DNA of 64,000 bases, taken from NCBI GenBank assembly GCA_001298555.1, contig LJCW01000108.1, forward strand, positions 34,717 through 98,716. The letters run 5' to 3'. This document shows positions 53,313 through 62,923 of this stretch, piece by piece; within the stretch, counting starts at the first letter, position 1, and every line of letters starts with the position of its first letter. Source of the stretch: Actinobacteria bacterium OV450. Lineage in GTDB: Bacteria > Actinomycetota > Actinomycetes > Streptomycetales > Streptomycetaceae. Position numbers and translations under genes: made by a program. The notes under the pieces were generated by a model. That model was given only the letters and a program-made list of their open reading frames with translations, did not search any database and was not told the DNA's origin.

Positions 53313-54518
53313 CTAGGACTGCGGATCGCCGTCGGCCAGACGCCCGAGGATCAAGGCGATCCGCAGCGTGAACGCCGAGCGGACATCGGACGGTGACCAG
53401 CCGGTGACGTCGGTCACACGTCGGAGCCGGTAGCGCACCGTGTTCGGGTGTACGAACAGCATCCGCGCGGCCCCTTCCAGACTGCTCGCCTGCTCCAGAT
53501 ACACGCTCAGCGTCTCCAGCAACGCCGACCCCGCCTCTTCCAGCGGTCTGTAGATCTCCTCCACCAGCTGCTCCCGCGCGGAGGGATCCGAGGCGATCGC
53601 GCGCTCGGGCAGGAGATCGTCCGCCAGCACCGGCCGGGGAGCGTCCTGCCAGGCCGTGCACGCCTTCAGCCCGGCCGCAGCGGCCTGCGCGGACTTGGTC
53701 GCGTTCAGCAGATCGGGAACCACCGGGCCGGCCACCACCGGACCCGCCGCGAACGGCCCGATCAGCGACTTCGCCACCTGGATCGGGTTGTCGCTGCCGC
53801 CGGCGATCACCACCAGCCGGTCGCCCAGCACACCCGTCAGCACCTGGAGCTTGTGGTGCCGGGCTGCGCGCCGGATCGCCTCGACCGTCAGCTCGCTGTC
53901 GCCCTCCGGCGCCGTGCCGAGCACCACGCACACGTGCTCCGGCGAGTTCCAGCCGAGTGCGGCGGCCCGCGACAGCGCGCCCTCGTCGGCCTCCCCCGAC
54001 AGCACCGCGTTCACCACGAGGGACTCCAGCCGGGCGTCCCACGCCCCGCGCGCCTCGGCGGCCTGCGCGTACACCTGGGCGGTCGCGAACGCGATCTCCC
54101 GGGCGTACACCAGCAGTGCCTCGCGCAGGATCGACTCGTCGCCCGGCGCCGCGACCTCCTCGATCGCGGTCTCCATGACCTCGATGGTCGTACGGACCAT
54201 CTCCACGGTCTGGCGCAGCGTGATCGCGCGGGTCAGCTCGCGCGGAGCCGTCCCGAAGACGTCCGTCGAGATCGCCTGCGGGGTCTCCGGGTGCCGGAAC
54301 CACTCCGTGAACGCGGCGATACCGGCCTGCGCGACCAGGCCGATCCAGGACCGGTTCTCCGGGGGCATCGCCCGGTACCACGGCAGGGTCTCGTCCATGC
54401 GGGCGATCGCGTTGGCGGCGAGCCGGCCGGAGGACTTCTCCAGGCGGCGCAGCGTCGCGGCGTGCGGGTGGGCGGGAGCGGGATGCGCGGGGGAATGCTC
54501 ACGTTCGGGTTGGGGCAC
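53313..54518 (-). CDS. fasR: PucR-type regulator of fatty acid synthesis
   Basis: A 401-residue activator. The C-terminal HTH_30 domain (ARMLFVHPNTVRYRLRRVTD) identifies the PucR/CdaR type; the long N-terminal part (LEKSSGRLAANAIARMDETL) is typical for FasR next to fabD. FasR is established as activator of fabDHPF in S. coelicolor. GTG 54518 (VPQPEREHS) is the conserved start, although no clear Shine-Dalgarno precedes it. It diverges from the pirin gene. Confidence 0.92.
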   Translation of the reverse strand: MPQPEREHSPAHPAPAHPHAATLRRLEKSSGRLAANAIARMDETLPWYRAMPPENRSWIGLVAQAGIAAFTEWFRHPETPQAISTDVFGTAPRELTRAITLRQTVEMVRTTIEVMETAIEEVAAPGDESILREALLVYAREIAFATAQVYAQAAEARGAWDARLESLVVNAVLSGEADEGALSRAAALGWNSPEHVCVVLGTAPEGDSELTVEAIRRAARHHKLQVLTGVLGDRLVVIAGGSDNPIQVAKSLIGPFAAGPVVAGPVVPDLLNATKSAQAAAAGLKACTAWQDAPRPVLADDLLPERAIASDPSAREQLVEEIYRPLEEAGSALLETLSVYLEQASSLEGAARMLFVHPNTVRYRLRRVTDVTGWSPSDVRSAFTLRIALILGRLADGDPQS

Positions 54519-54599
54519 GGGACAAGACTGCCTTATCGGGACGGCGGCGCGGAGTCCGGTCCCGCGGCGGCCGTCCGCCGGGGGGCTACGGTGGCACTC

Positions 54600-55253
54600 A
54601 TGATTGACGTACGCCGCGGGGCCGACCGGTACGGGGGCGGGGATCCGGACACCGGGATCACCACCTTGCACGCCTTCTCCTTCGGCGGGTTCTACGACCC
54701 GGAGAACCTGCGCTTCGGCCCGGTCCTCGCCTGCAACGAGGAGACGCTCGCCCCGGGCGCGGGCTTCGACGAGCATCCGCACAGCCACACCGAGATCGTG
54801 ACCTGGGTCGTCGAGGGCGAGCTCACGCACAAGGGCAGCACCGGCGAGAGCACCCTGGTCCGGCCCGGCGACGTGCAGCACCTGGCCGCCGGCTCCGGGG
54901 CCCGGCACATCGAGCGCAACGACGGCGCGGCGCCGCTGCGCTTCGTGCAGATGTGGCTCGCGCCGTCCGCCCCCGGCGGGGAGCCCTCGTACACGCTCGT
55001 CCCGCAGCTCGCCGAGGGCACCCCGTACGAGGTCCCCGCTGCCGGCGCCGTCCTGCACGTCCGCAGGCCCGGCGCGGGCGAGCGGGTCGCCGTACCCGCG
55101 GCGGAGCGGGTCTACCTGCACGTGGTGCGCGGGGACCTGCGCCTGGACGGGGAGGAGCTGGGACCCGGGGACGCAGCCCGGATCACCGGCGAACGGGGCC
55201 TGGAGCTCTTCGCCGGCTCCCCGGGGGAACTGCTGATCTGGGAGCTGCCCTAG
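54600..55253 (+). CDS. Pirin-family bicupin
   Basis: A 217-residue protein with the pirin N-terminal cupin: FSFGGFYDPENLRFGPVLAC, then metal ligands in FDEHPHSHTEIVTWVVEGE and the paired ARHIERN segment. The C-terminal cupin-like half is shorter (VYLHVVRGDLRLDGEEL). Bacterial pirins act as quercetinase-type dioxygenases or redox-linked regulators; role here unknown. Only the ATG at 54600 gives the right N-terminus. Divergent from fasR. Confidence 0.87.
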   Translation: MIDVRRGADRYGGGDPDTGITTLHAFSFGGFYDPENLRFGPVLACNEETLAPGAGFDEHPHSHTEIVTWVVEGELTHKGSTGESTLVRPGDVQHLAAGSGARHIERNDGAAPLRFVQMWLAPSAPGGEPSYTLVPQLAEGTPYEVPAAGAVLHVRRPGAGERVAVPAAERVYLHVVRGDLRLDGEELGPGDAARITGERGLELFAGSPGELLIWELP

Positions 55254-55286
55254 CCGCCGCGGCCACCCCGCCCGGGGACGTGCGGG

Positions 55287-56123
55287 TCAGCGGCGGGCGA
55301 GCTCGGCGAGGACCGCGTCGGTGAACGGCGGCCAGGCCTCCACGGCCCACGGGCCGAACGGGCGGTCGGTCAGGGCCACGCACGCGGCGCGGGCGTCCGG
55401 GTCCACCCACAGGAAGGTGCCGGCCTGCCCGAAGTGGCCGAAGGTGCGGGGCGAGGACGAGGCGCCCGTCCAGTGCGGCGCCTTGCCGTCGCGGATCTCC
55501 AGGCCGAGCCCCCAGTCGTTGGGGGACTGGATCCCGTACCCGGGGAGCACGCCCTTGAGGCCCGGGTGGACGACGGAGGTGGCCTCCGCGACCGTGCGCA
55601 CGTCGAGCAGCCGCGGCGCCTGGAGCTCCGCGGCGAACCGGACGAGGTCGGACACGGTCGAGACGCCGTCCTTGGCGGGCGAGCCCTCCAGCGTCGTCGA
55701 CGTCATGCCCAGCGGCTCGAACACCGCCTGGTGCACGTACTCCGCGAAGGGAATGCCGGTGGCCTTGGTGATGTGGTCGCCGAGCATCTCGAAGCCCGCG
55801 TTCGAGTACAGCCGGCGGGTCCCGGGCGCGGCCATCGCGCGGTGTTCGTCGAAGGCCAGGCCACTGGTGTGCGCGAGCAGGTGACGGACCGTCGAGCCCT
55901 CGGGCCCGGCCGGCTCGTCCAGCTCGACCGCCCCCTCCTCGTACGCGACGAGCGCGGCGTACGCGGCGAGCGGCTTGGTCACCGAGGCCAGCGCGAAGCG
56001 GTGGTCCACGGGGCCGTGGGAGCCGGCCAGGCTCCCGTCGGCGCGCACGACGGCCGACGCAGCGGTCGGTACCGGCCAGTTTTCGACGGTTCGCAGACTG
56101 TGCAGGGTTTCCACGCTCTCCAT
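55287..56123 (-). CDS. Serine hydrolase, class C beta-lactamase / esterase fold
   Basis: A 278-residue penicillin-recognising-fold enzyme without signal peptide. Catalytic motifs: SVTK in FALASVTKPLAAYAAL near residue 47, YSN in RLYSNAGFEMLG near 107 and HFGQAG in FGHFGQAGTFLW near 235 in place of KTG. This suggests an esterase or amidase rather than a true beta-lactamase. It diverges from the MerR gene and converges on pirin. Confidence 0.85.
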   Translation of the reverse strand: MESVETLHSLRTVENWPVPTAASAVVRADGSLAGSHGPVDHRFALASVTKPLAAYAALVAYEEGAVELDEPAGPEGSTVRHLLAHTSGLAFDEHRAMAAPGTRRLYSNAGFEMLGDHITKATGIPFAEYVHQAVFEPLGMTSTTLEGSPAKDGVSTVSDLVRFAAELQAPRLLDVRTVAEATSVVHPGLKGVLPGYGIQSPNDWGLGLEIRDGKAPHWTGASSSPRTFGHFGQAGTFLWVDPDARAACVALTDRPFGPWAVEAWPPFTDAVLAELARR

Positions 56124-56143
56124 GCGGCCGAGCCTACTTGCTT

Positions 56144-56157
56144 GGAGTGCACTCCAG
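56144..56157 (+). promoter_or_regulatory. MerR-type operator within the merR/aldo-keto promoter
   Basis: TGGAGTGCACTCCA is a perfect 14-bp palindrome. It lies in the spacer between TTGCTT (56139-56144) and TAGCGT (56163-56168), an 18-nt spacer, just upstream of ATG 56176. A dyad in the -35/-10 spacer is the MerR hallmark. Confidence 0.7.
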
Positions 56158-56175
56158 GGTTTTAGCGTGGTCGCC

Positions 56176-56567
56176 ATGAGCCTGACGCAGACGCGGTACA
56201 CGATCAGCGAGGTCGAGGCCCGGACCGGTCTGACCCAGCACACCTTGCGCTGGTACGAACGGATCGGCCTGATGCCGCACGTGGACCGCTCGCACTCGGG
56301 ACAGCGCCGGTTCAGCGACCAGGACCTCCACTGGCTCGCCTTCGTGGGCAAGCTGCGCGCCACGGGGATGTCGGTGGCCGACATGGTCCGCTACGCCGAA
56401 CTCGTGCGCGAGGGCGAGCACACCGTGGACCAGCGCCGCGAACTGCTGGAGCAGACGCGGCGCGAGGTCCGCGCGCGGATCTCTGAACTGACCGACGCGC
56501 TCGCCGTACTGGACTTCAAGATCGACATGTATGCCATGGGCACGACCGCGGGGAAGGCGACACAGCA

Positions 56568-56571
<4 letters not shown>
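56176..56571 (+). CDS. MerR-family transcriptional regulator
   Basis: A 131-residue regulator: N-terminal MerR HTH (RYTISEVEARTGLTQHTLRWYERIGL split over residues 7-32) and a C-terminal dimerisation coiled coil (RRELLEQTRREVRARISELT). The effector region is short with no metal-ligand cysteines, so it is not a metal sensor. The ATGA overlap with the downstream aldo/keto reductase shows the two are coupled. The transcript probably begins within a few bases of the ATG. Confidence 0.92.
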
Positions 56572-57587
<1,016 letters not shown>

Positions 57588-57640
57588 GCCGGCCGTCCGC
57601 GGCCCCGAGGACCGGGCCGGCCGGTCCGTACGCAGCCACC

Positions 57641-57670
57641 GCCGCCGGGGTGCCCGCGTCCCCCGGCGGC
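57641..57670. terminator. Bidirectional terminator
   Basis: GCCGCCGGGG (57641-57650) pairs perfectly with CCCCGGCGGC (57661-57670) between the converging aldo/keto reductase and DUF4429 genes. Confidence 0.8.
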
Positions 57671-57698
57671 GGGTGCCGGGGCCCGGCCTTTTCGGAGG

Positions 57699-58541
57699 TC
57701 AGGCGCCGGCGGTGAAGCGGTCGCGCAGCTCCGTGTACTCGGCGTCGGTCAGCAGGCCCGCGCCGTGCAGCTCGCTCAGGTGGTGCAGGCGCTCGTCGGT
57801 GCGCGCCGCCGGGACCGAGGCCACCGGGGTGCGGCCGCGCAGGGCGGCGAGGACGGCCGCCGCGAAGGGCAGCGACTCGTGCACCGACCCGTACCCGAGG
57901 CCGAAGACCGCGGACGCGAGGTCGTGGTCGGGGCGCGGGTCGGCGGTGGCGTCCCTGCGCAGCAGCCGCAGATGGCCGCCGGGGCCCTCGGGCGTGCGCC
58001 ACTCGACTCCGGTCAGCCCGGACAGCGGGCAACGCTGGTCGCCGGCCTTCCACTTGGTGCTCGTGGCGCCGGTGCGCGACCAGTGGAAGGTGACGGCGGA
58101 GCCGTCGAACCCCAGGCGGGCGTCGTACGCCTTCAGCTGCAGCGGCGGCTCCGGGACCTGGACGAGGAATCGTTCCGCCGGTTCGTCCCGACCGGGGCCC
58201 AGCCGGGCCCGTACGGCGTCCGCGAATTCGGCCGCCTGCCCGGCCCGGTCGCCCGGCAGCACCAGCCGGTACGGGTCGCAGACCTCGCGCAGCTGCCCGG
58301 CCGCGACCTCCATCAGCGGATCCGCGCCCGCCCGCGGCACGGCGTGCAGGACCACCGCGTCCCGTCTCCCCCCGGACCCGGTCGCGTTCACGCTCACCCC
58401 CGACAACGCCTCGAAGGGGATCCGCCGCACCCCGAGGGCGTGCCAGAGACGTGGCGTTCGCATCCCCCGTGCGAAGCGGATGACCACCGAGTCCGTGTCG
58501 AACTCCCAGACGGCATGGTTTCCGGCCAGTACGTCACCCAT
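57699..58541 (-). CDS. DUF4429/SHOCT domain protein
   Basis: A 280-residue protein with two tandem DUF4429 beta-modules (NHAVWEFDTDSVVIRFARG near residue 8; ARLGFDGSAVTFHWSRTG near 150) and a C-terminal SHOCT motif (LHGAGLLTDAEYTELRDRF). Common in Streptomyces; function unknown, SHOCT suggests oligomerisation or membrane-protein association. Start ATG 58541. Confidence 0.85.
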   Translation of the reverse strand: MGDVLAGNHAVWEFDTDSVVIRFARGMRTPRLWHALGVRRIPFEALSGVSVNATGSGGRRDAVVLHAVPRAGADPLMEVAAGQLREVCDPYRLVLPGDRAGQAAEFADAVRARLGPGRDEPAERFLVQVPEPPLQLKAYDARLGFDGSAVTFHWSRTGATSTKWKAGDQRCPLSGLTGVEWRTPEGPGGHLRLLRRDATADPRPDHDLASAVFGLGYGSVHESLPFAAAVLAALRGRTPVASVPAARTDERLHHLSELHGAGLLTDAEYTELRDRFTAGA

Positions 58542-58616
58542 GCGGCACATGGTAAAGGGACGCACCCCCGTGCGTCCCCCTCGATGCGAAGCCCGTTTTC
58601 CGAGGCTCTACACGTG

Positions 58617-59849
58617 TCAGTCCCCGTCTGTCACGGAAATTCCACGGCGGCACGCCGCGTCGCCCGTGGCACACACAACGGAACCGAACGCGCCTGTTCC
58701 GATTTTGGCGAAGTTGTCCAGGGATCCGGTGCCTGGCTCGAAATAGCCGGTGTGGAGCTTCGCCCCGGCCGAGGACAGCAGCCGCGACCCGAACTCCGGC
58801 GACACCGGATCCGCCCCGTGGCCGACCCCGCCGACCTCCAGGTGCGGTACGTCCGCGATCCAGTCCCCGGCGTCCCGCGTGGCCCACACCCGGGCCGACG
58901 TGTGCAGGCCCGCCACCGACTCCGCGCGCATTCCCGGGCTGCCGGCCACCACCACGTCCGTCACCCGCTGCGGCAGCGCGTGCGCGGCGACCCCGCACAC
59001 CACCGACCCGTAGCTGTGGCAGAACAGCGCCACGTCCGCATCGCCCGGCAGCGCCGCCGTCAGGGCCTCCAGCCGGACCGCGCCGTCGACCGCCATCCGG
59101 CCCGTGGCCGCGTCCATGCCGACCCCGGTGGGCGCGGTGTAGCCCGCCCAGGCGATGACGGCGGTGCGGCTGCCGGGAGCCTGCGCACGCTGGGCCTCGT
59201 ACAGCGACTGCGCCATCCCGACAGGGGCGGTCAGCCGGCGCGTGGTGCGCTCGAAGGTGAGTACGTCGGTGTCGACGCCGGGGACGACCACCGAGATGCG
59301 CTCCGCGCGGTCGAGGTCGCCGAACACCTCGGCCACGCGCCCGTTGCCGGTCGGGTCGAACGCGAGGATCTGGCGGCCGGGTTCGGCCAGGGAGGCGAAG
59401 CGGTGGGCGCGCCGGCCGGCCGTGGCGCGGTCGGCCGGGGTCAGGCTGACGTCCCGGCTGCGGGCGTCCTCCACCCGCTCGGCCTGCTCCAGGCCGCGCA
59501 GGTTGGCCCGGTAGCGCAACGCGGCGGGCGCCCCGTCGAGGTTGCCGACGACCAGCGGGTGCCCCTCGGCCAGCCGGGCCCGCTGGGCCCCGTCCAGACC
59601 GGCGAAGAACCGGGCCACCGTCCGCACGGGGGCGTCGGCGGCCGGCAGCGGCCGGCCGTCCATCCGGGCCGCGGCCCAGGAGGCGAGGGCGGCGGCCCGC
59701 AGCGAGGTGCCCGCGTCGGGGCGGTGCACCGCGGTCCAGCCGGTGGTCGCCAGCATGATGAAGACCACCGCGAGCGCGAGCAGGGTGCGCAGGGCGGCGG
59801 GGCGCGGGTCGGCGCCGACGGGGGAGTGGGCGAGGCCGGGCAGGTTCAC
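58617..59849 (-). CDS. DUF1023-type alpha/beta hydrolase
   Basis: A 410-residue protein with an N-terminal signal-anchor (LRTLLALAVVFIMLATTGWT) and a C-terminal hydrolase fold. The nucleophile elbow is ALFCHSYGSVVCG near residue 275 with Cys-His before Ser, and VVAGSPGM follows. The acid and His appear in HGADPVSPEFG. Middle residues 60-150 form a helical cap. Probably extracytoplasmic; substrate unknown. Confidence 0.82.
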   Translation of the reverse strand: MNLPGLAHSPVGADPRPAALRTLLALAVVFIMLATTGWTAVHRPDAGTSLRAAALASWAAARMDGRPLPAADAPVRTVARFFAGLDGAQRARLAEGHPLVVGNLDGAPAALRYRANLRGLEQAERVEDARSRDVSLTPADRATAGRRAHRFASLAEPGRQILAFDPTGNGRVAEVFGDLDRAERISVVVPGVDTDVLTFERTTRRLTAPVGMAQSLYEAQRAQAPGSRTAVIAWAGYTAPTGVGMDAATGRMAVDGAVRLEALTAALPGDADVALFCHSYGSVVCGVAAHALPQRVTDVVVAGSPGMRAESVAGLHTSARVWATRDAGDWIADVPHLEVGGVGHGADPVSPEFGSRLLSSAGAKLHTGYFEPGTGSLDNFAKIGTGAFGSVVCATGDAACRRGISVTDGD

Positions 59850-59933
59850 TGGGACCAGCGTAGGAGACCGGATCCGGCCACGGGGCCCGGGGTGACCGGG
59901 TTCACGGCCGACCGTGGGACCCCGTACGGGCGT

Positions 59934-60581
59934 TCAGCGCCAGTCCGCGGCCAGCGCGGGGCCGATCTGGTCAAGGCACGCCTCCGTCATCCGCCGGATC
60001 GAGGCCACGCTGGCGTCCTCTCCCTGCCCCCACAGCCGGCCGGTGACCCTCATCACCCCGGAGAACGCGGCGACCGCCACCCGGGGCCGCGGGTCCGCGT
60101 CCACGTCCAGTCCCTCGCGCTCGGCGATCAGGCGGGCGATCCGCTCCTCCAGCTCGGTGGAGCGGCGCAGGTGCACCGCGAGCAGCGCCGGGGTCGACTC
60201 GATGAGCTGGTAGGTCCGCATGTAGAGGTCGACCGGGACCACGTCGGACAGGGCCTCGTCGAGGGTGTCCCAGGCGCCGAGCACCGCGCCCCGCAGGGCT
60301 TGGAGCGGCCCCTCGGCCGGCGGCCGCGCGCCCAGCGCGGCGAGGAAGTGCGTCTCGACCAGGTCCTGGACGGCGAAGGCGACCTCCTCCTTGTTGGCGA
60401 AGTACCGGAAGAAGGTGCGCTGGGAGACGTCCACGGCATCGGCGATCTCGTCGACGGTCGTGTGCTCGTACCCCTGCGCGACGAAGAGGAGGAGGGCGGC
60501 GCGCAGCAGCGCGTCCCGGGTGCGCCGCTTCTTGCGCTCGCGCAGTCCGGGCGCGGGCGCCGGCCGCTCGTCGGTCCTCAC
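59934..60581 (-). CDS. TetR-family transcriptional repressor
   Basis: A 215-residue regulator with N-terminal HTH (LLLFVAQGYEHTTVDEIADA, recognition SQRTFFRYFANKEE) and a variable effector domain. I prefer GTG 60581 (VRTDERPAP) because AAAGGA lies nine bases upstream; ATG 60602 would put the RBS inside the gene. It diverges from the MFS exporter and very likely represses it through the dyad at 60690-60708. Confidence 0.9.
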   Translation of the reverse strand: MRTDERPAPAPGLRERKKRRTRDALLRAALLLFVAQGYEHTTVDEIADAVDVSQRTFFRYFANKEEVAFAVQDLVETHFLAALGARPPAEGPLQALRGAVLGAWDTLDEALSDVVPVDLYMRTYQLIESTPALLAVHLRRSTELEERIARLIAEREGLDVDADPRPRVAVAAFSGVMRVTGRLWGQGEDASVASIRRMTEACLDQIGPALAADWR

Positions 60582-60683
60582 AGAGGGGTGTCCTTTCCGC
60601 ATGATCCGCAGGCCGAATCTGACGCTGAGTGAGCGGACAGGGTACCTGTGACCGACCTGACAGCCGCTGCCTCGTTAACCCGT

Positions 60684-60713
60684 TTGTGAAGTGTCAGTCG
60701 CTGTCACTAGCCT
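60684..60713 (+). promoter_or_regulatory. MFS promoter with TetR operator in the spacer
   Basis: TTGTGA (60684-60689), an 18-nt spacer and TAGCCT (60708-60713) form a promoter whose transcript would begin at about the ATG at 60720 (leaderless). The spacer is filled by the near-perfect dyad AGTGTCAGTCGCTGTCACT (60690-60708). Confidence 0.7.
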
Positions 60714-60719
60714 GTCCGC

Positions 60720-62336
60720 ATGACGAGTCAGATCACCACCGACGACCGGGGCGAGCAGGTGCCCGTCAAGGAGACCGGCCCCGGGCCGGACCGGTCCGGG
60801 CTGCGCGGACACCCCTGGCTGACCCTCTTCGCCGTGGCGATCGGCGTCATGATGGTCACCCTGGACGGCACGATCGTCGCCGTCGCCAACCCCGCGATCC
60901 AGCAGCACCTCGACGCCTCGCTCGCCGACGTCCAGTGGATCACCAACGGCTACCTGCTCGCCCTCGCCGTCTCGCTGATCACCGCGGGCAAGCTCGGCGA
61001 CCGCTTCGGGCACCGCCAGACCTTCCTCATAGGCATCGCCGGCTTCGCCGCCGCCTCCGCCGCCATCGGCCTCTCCTCCGGCGTCCAGTACGTCATCGCC
61101 TTCCGCGTGGCACAGGGCCTGTTCGGCGCCCTGCTGATGCCCGCCGCGCTGGGCCTGCTGCGCGCCACCTTCCCCGCCGAGAAGCTCAACATGGCCATCG
61201 GCATCTGGGGCATGGTCATCGGCGCCTCGACCGCCGCGGGGCCCATCGTGGGCGGCCTGCTCGTGGAGAACGTCAACTGGCAGTCCGTCTTCTTCATCAA
61301 CCTGCCCGTCGGCATCATCGCCCTGGCCTTCGGCCTGTTCATCCTGGTCGACCACCGGGCCGAGAACGCCCCCAAGTCCTTCGACGCCGTAGGCATCCTG
61401 CTGCTGTCGGCCGCGATGTTCTCGCTGATCTGGGCCCTGATCAAGGCCTCGGAATGGGGCTGGGGCGACACCCGGACCATACTGTTCCTGATCGCCTCCG
61501 TCGTCTGCTTCGTGCTCTTCGCCGTCTGGGAGTCGAAGGTCGCCGAACCGCTGATCCCGCTCGGCATGTTCCGCTCGGTGCCGCTGTCCGCGGGCACCGT
61601 GCTGATGGTCCTGATGGCCTTCGCCTTCATGGGCGGCCTGTTCTTCGTCACCTTCTACCTGCAGAACGTGCACGGGATGAGCCCCGTGGACAGCGGCCTG
61701 CACCTGCTGCCCCTGACCGGCATGATGATCATCGGCTCGCCGCTGGCCGGCGCCGCCATCACCGCAGTCGGCCCGCGGATCCCGCTGGTCACCGGCATGG
61801 TCGCGACCGCCGTCGCCTGCTTCGGAATGTCGGCGCTGACCCCGGGCACCGGCACCCTGGAGATGTCGCTCTGGTTCGCCCTCCTCGGTGTCGGCCTCGC
61901 GCCCGTCATGGTCGGCGCCACCGAGGTCATCGTCGGCAACGCCCCGCTGGAGCTCTCCGGCGTGGCCGGCGGGCTCCAGCAGGCCGCCATGCAGGTCGGC
62001 GGCAGCCTCGGGACCGCGGTCCTCGGCGCGGTCATGGCCACCACCGTCGGCAACTCGTTCGGGGACAACTGGGAGCAGGCGAAGCTGCCCCCGCTCACCC
62101 CGGAGCAGCTGGACCTCGCCGAGAAGGGCGTCCAGGTCGGCATCGCCCCGGTCCCGCCGCAGGCCCCGGCCCCGGTCGCCGAGGCGATCACCAAGGTCGC
62201 GCACGACACGTTCGTGTCCGGCATGAGCACCGCCTTCACCGTCGCCGGCTGCGTCGCGGTGCTCGCCGCGGTCGTCGCCTGCTTCACCAAGCGCGGCGAG
62301 AACGCCGCCGCGGGGGCGGGCGCGGCCCACGTCTGA
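60720..62336 (+). CDS. MFS drug exporter, DHA2 family (14 TM, EmrB/QacA type)
   Basis: A 538-residue proton-antiport multidrug exporter with about fourteen helices. Motifs: VTLDGTIVAVANPAIQQHL in helix 1, GKLGDRFGHRQTFLIG (loop 2-3 motif A) and GASTAAGPIVGGLLVENVNW (motif C, antiporter). A periplasmic Pro-rich loop near residue 480 precedes the last helix. Controlled by the divergent TetR gene (inference from operator). Substrate not readable. Confidence 0.92.
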   Translation: MTSQITTDDRGEQVPVKETGPGPDRSGLRGHPWLTLFAVAIGVMMVTLDGTIVAVANPAIQQHLDASLADVQWITNGYLLALAVSLITAGKLGDRFGHRQTFLIGIAGFAAASAAIGLSSGVQYVIAFRVAQGLFGALLMPAALGLLRATFPAEKLNMAIGIWGMVIGASTAAGPIVGGLLVENVNWQSVFFINLPVGIIALAFGLFILVDHRAENAPKSFDAVGILLLSAAMFSLIWALIKASEWGWGDTRTILFLIASVVCFVLFAVWESKVAEPLIPLGMFRSVPLSAGTVLMVLMAFAFMGGLFFVTFYLQNVHGMSPVDSGLHLLPLTGMMIIGSPLAGAAITAVGPRIPLVTGMVATAVACFGMSALTPGTGTLEMSLWFALLGVGLAPVMVGATEVIVGNAPLELSGVAGGLQQAAMQVGGSLGTAVLGAVMATTVGNSFGDNWEQAKLPPLTPEQLDLAEKGVQVGIAPVPPQAPAPVAEAITKVAHDTFVSGMSTAFTVAGCVAVLAAVVACFTKRGENAAAGAGAAHV

Positions 62337-62370
62337 GTGCGCCCCCGGGCGTCAACCCCGTACGCACGAA

Positions 62371-62398
62371 GGCCCCGCCGGACGGTTCCGGCGGGGCC
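62371..62398 (+). terminator. Terminator of the MFS gene
   Basis: GGCCCCGCCGGA (62371-62382) pairs perfectly with TCCGGCGGGGCC (62387-62398), loop of four. Confidence 0.85.
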
Positions 62399-62521
62399 GT
62401 CGCCTATCCGGGTGGACCCGTCCCGGCCCCCTTCCGCCGGGCCGTCCTCGCAGGTCAGCGTGGTGTCAGAGGCGCCCCGGAACCGGTCCGGACGCCCTGG
62501 TCCACAAGGAGTTGACCTGTC

Positions 62522-62923
62522 ATGCGTACGAGTTCACCCGCACGGTCCACCACCGTCCTCGCCGCGGCCCTCCTGGCCCTCGCCGCGCTCATCCCGAGCA
62601 CGGCGACCGCCGCACACGCCGCCGGAGCTCCGCCGGGCAAGGCCCCCGCCTGCGCCACCGGGCAGCTGTGCCTGTGGGCGAAGCCGGAGTTCAAGGGCAC
62701 CCGGCAGGCCCACGAGCTGAGCACCATCGACATCAACAGCTGTACGGCGCTGCCCGCCGGGACCAGTGCCCAGTCGCTGATCAACCGCATCGGGCGGCCG
62801 GTGACCACCTACCAGTCGGCCGAGTGCCAGGAGACCGGAGAGTTCCAGACCTACCCCGGCGACGGGGTCTGGCTGCCCGAATCGCCCTATCTGATCCGGG
62901 CCTTCAAGGTGTGGGAGCGCTAG
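62522..62923 (+). CDS. Secreted peptidase inhibitor I36-like protein
   Basis: A 133-residue exported protein. The signal peptide (AALLALAALIPSTATAAHA) ends before AGAPPGKA. The mature part begins with CATGQLCLWAKPEFKG, typical of the Streptomyces metalloproteinase inhibitor (SMPI, family I36) beta/gamma-crystallin-like fold, with four cysteines. AAGGAG precedes the ATG by ten bases. Its 3' end overlaps the converging channel gene by 20 nt. Confidence 0.85.
   Translation: MRTSSPARSTTVLAAALLALAALIPSTATAAHAAGAPPGKAPACATGQLCLWAKPEFKGTRQAHELSTIDINSCTALPAGTSAQSLINRIGRPVTTYQSAECQETGEFQTYPGDGVWLPESPYLIRAFKVWER

Noticed and set aside
55287..56123. Antibiotic-resistance beta-lactamase
   Set aside because: No signal peptide, and the third motif is HFGQAG instead of KTG; an esterase-like role is more likely.
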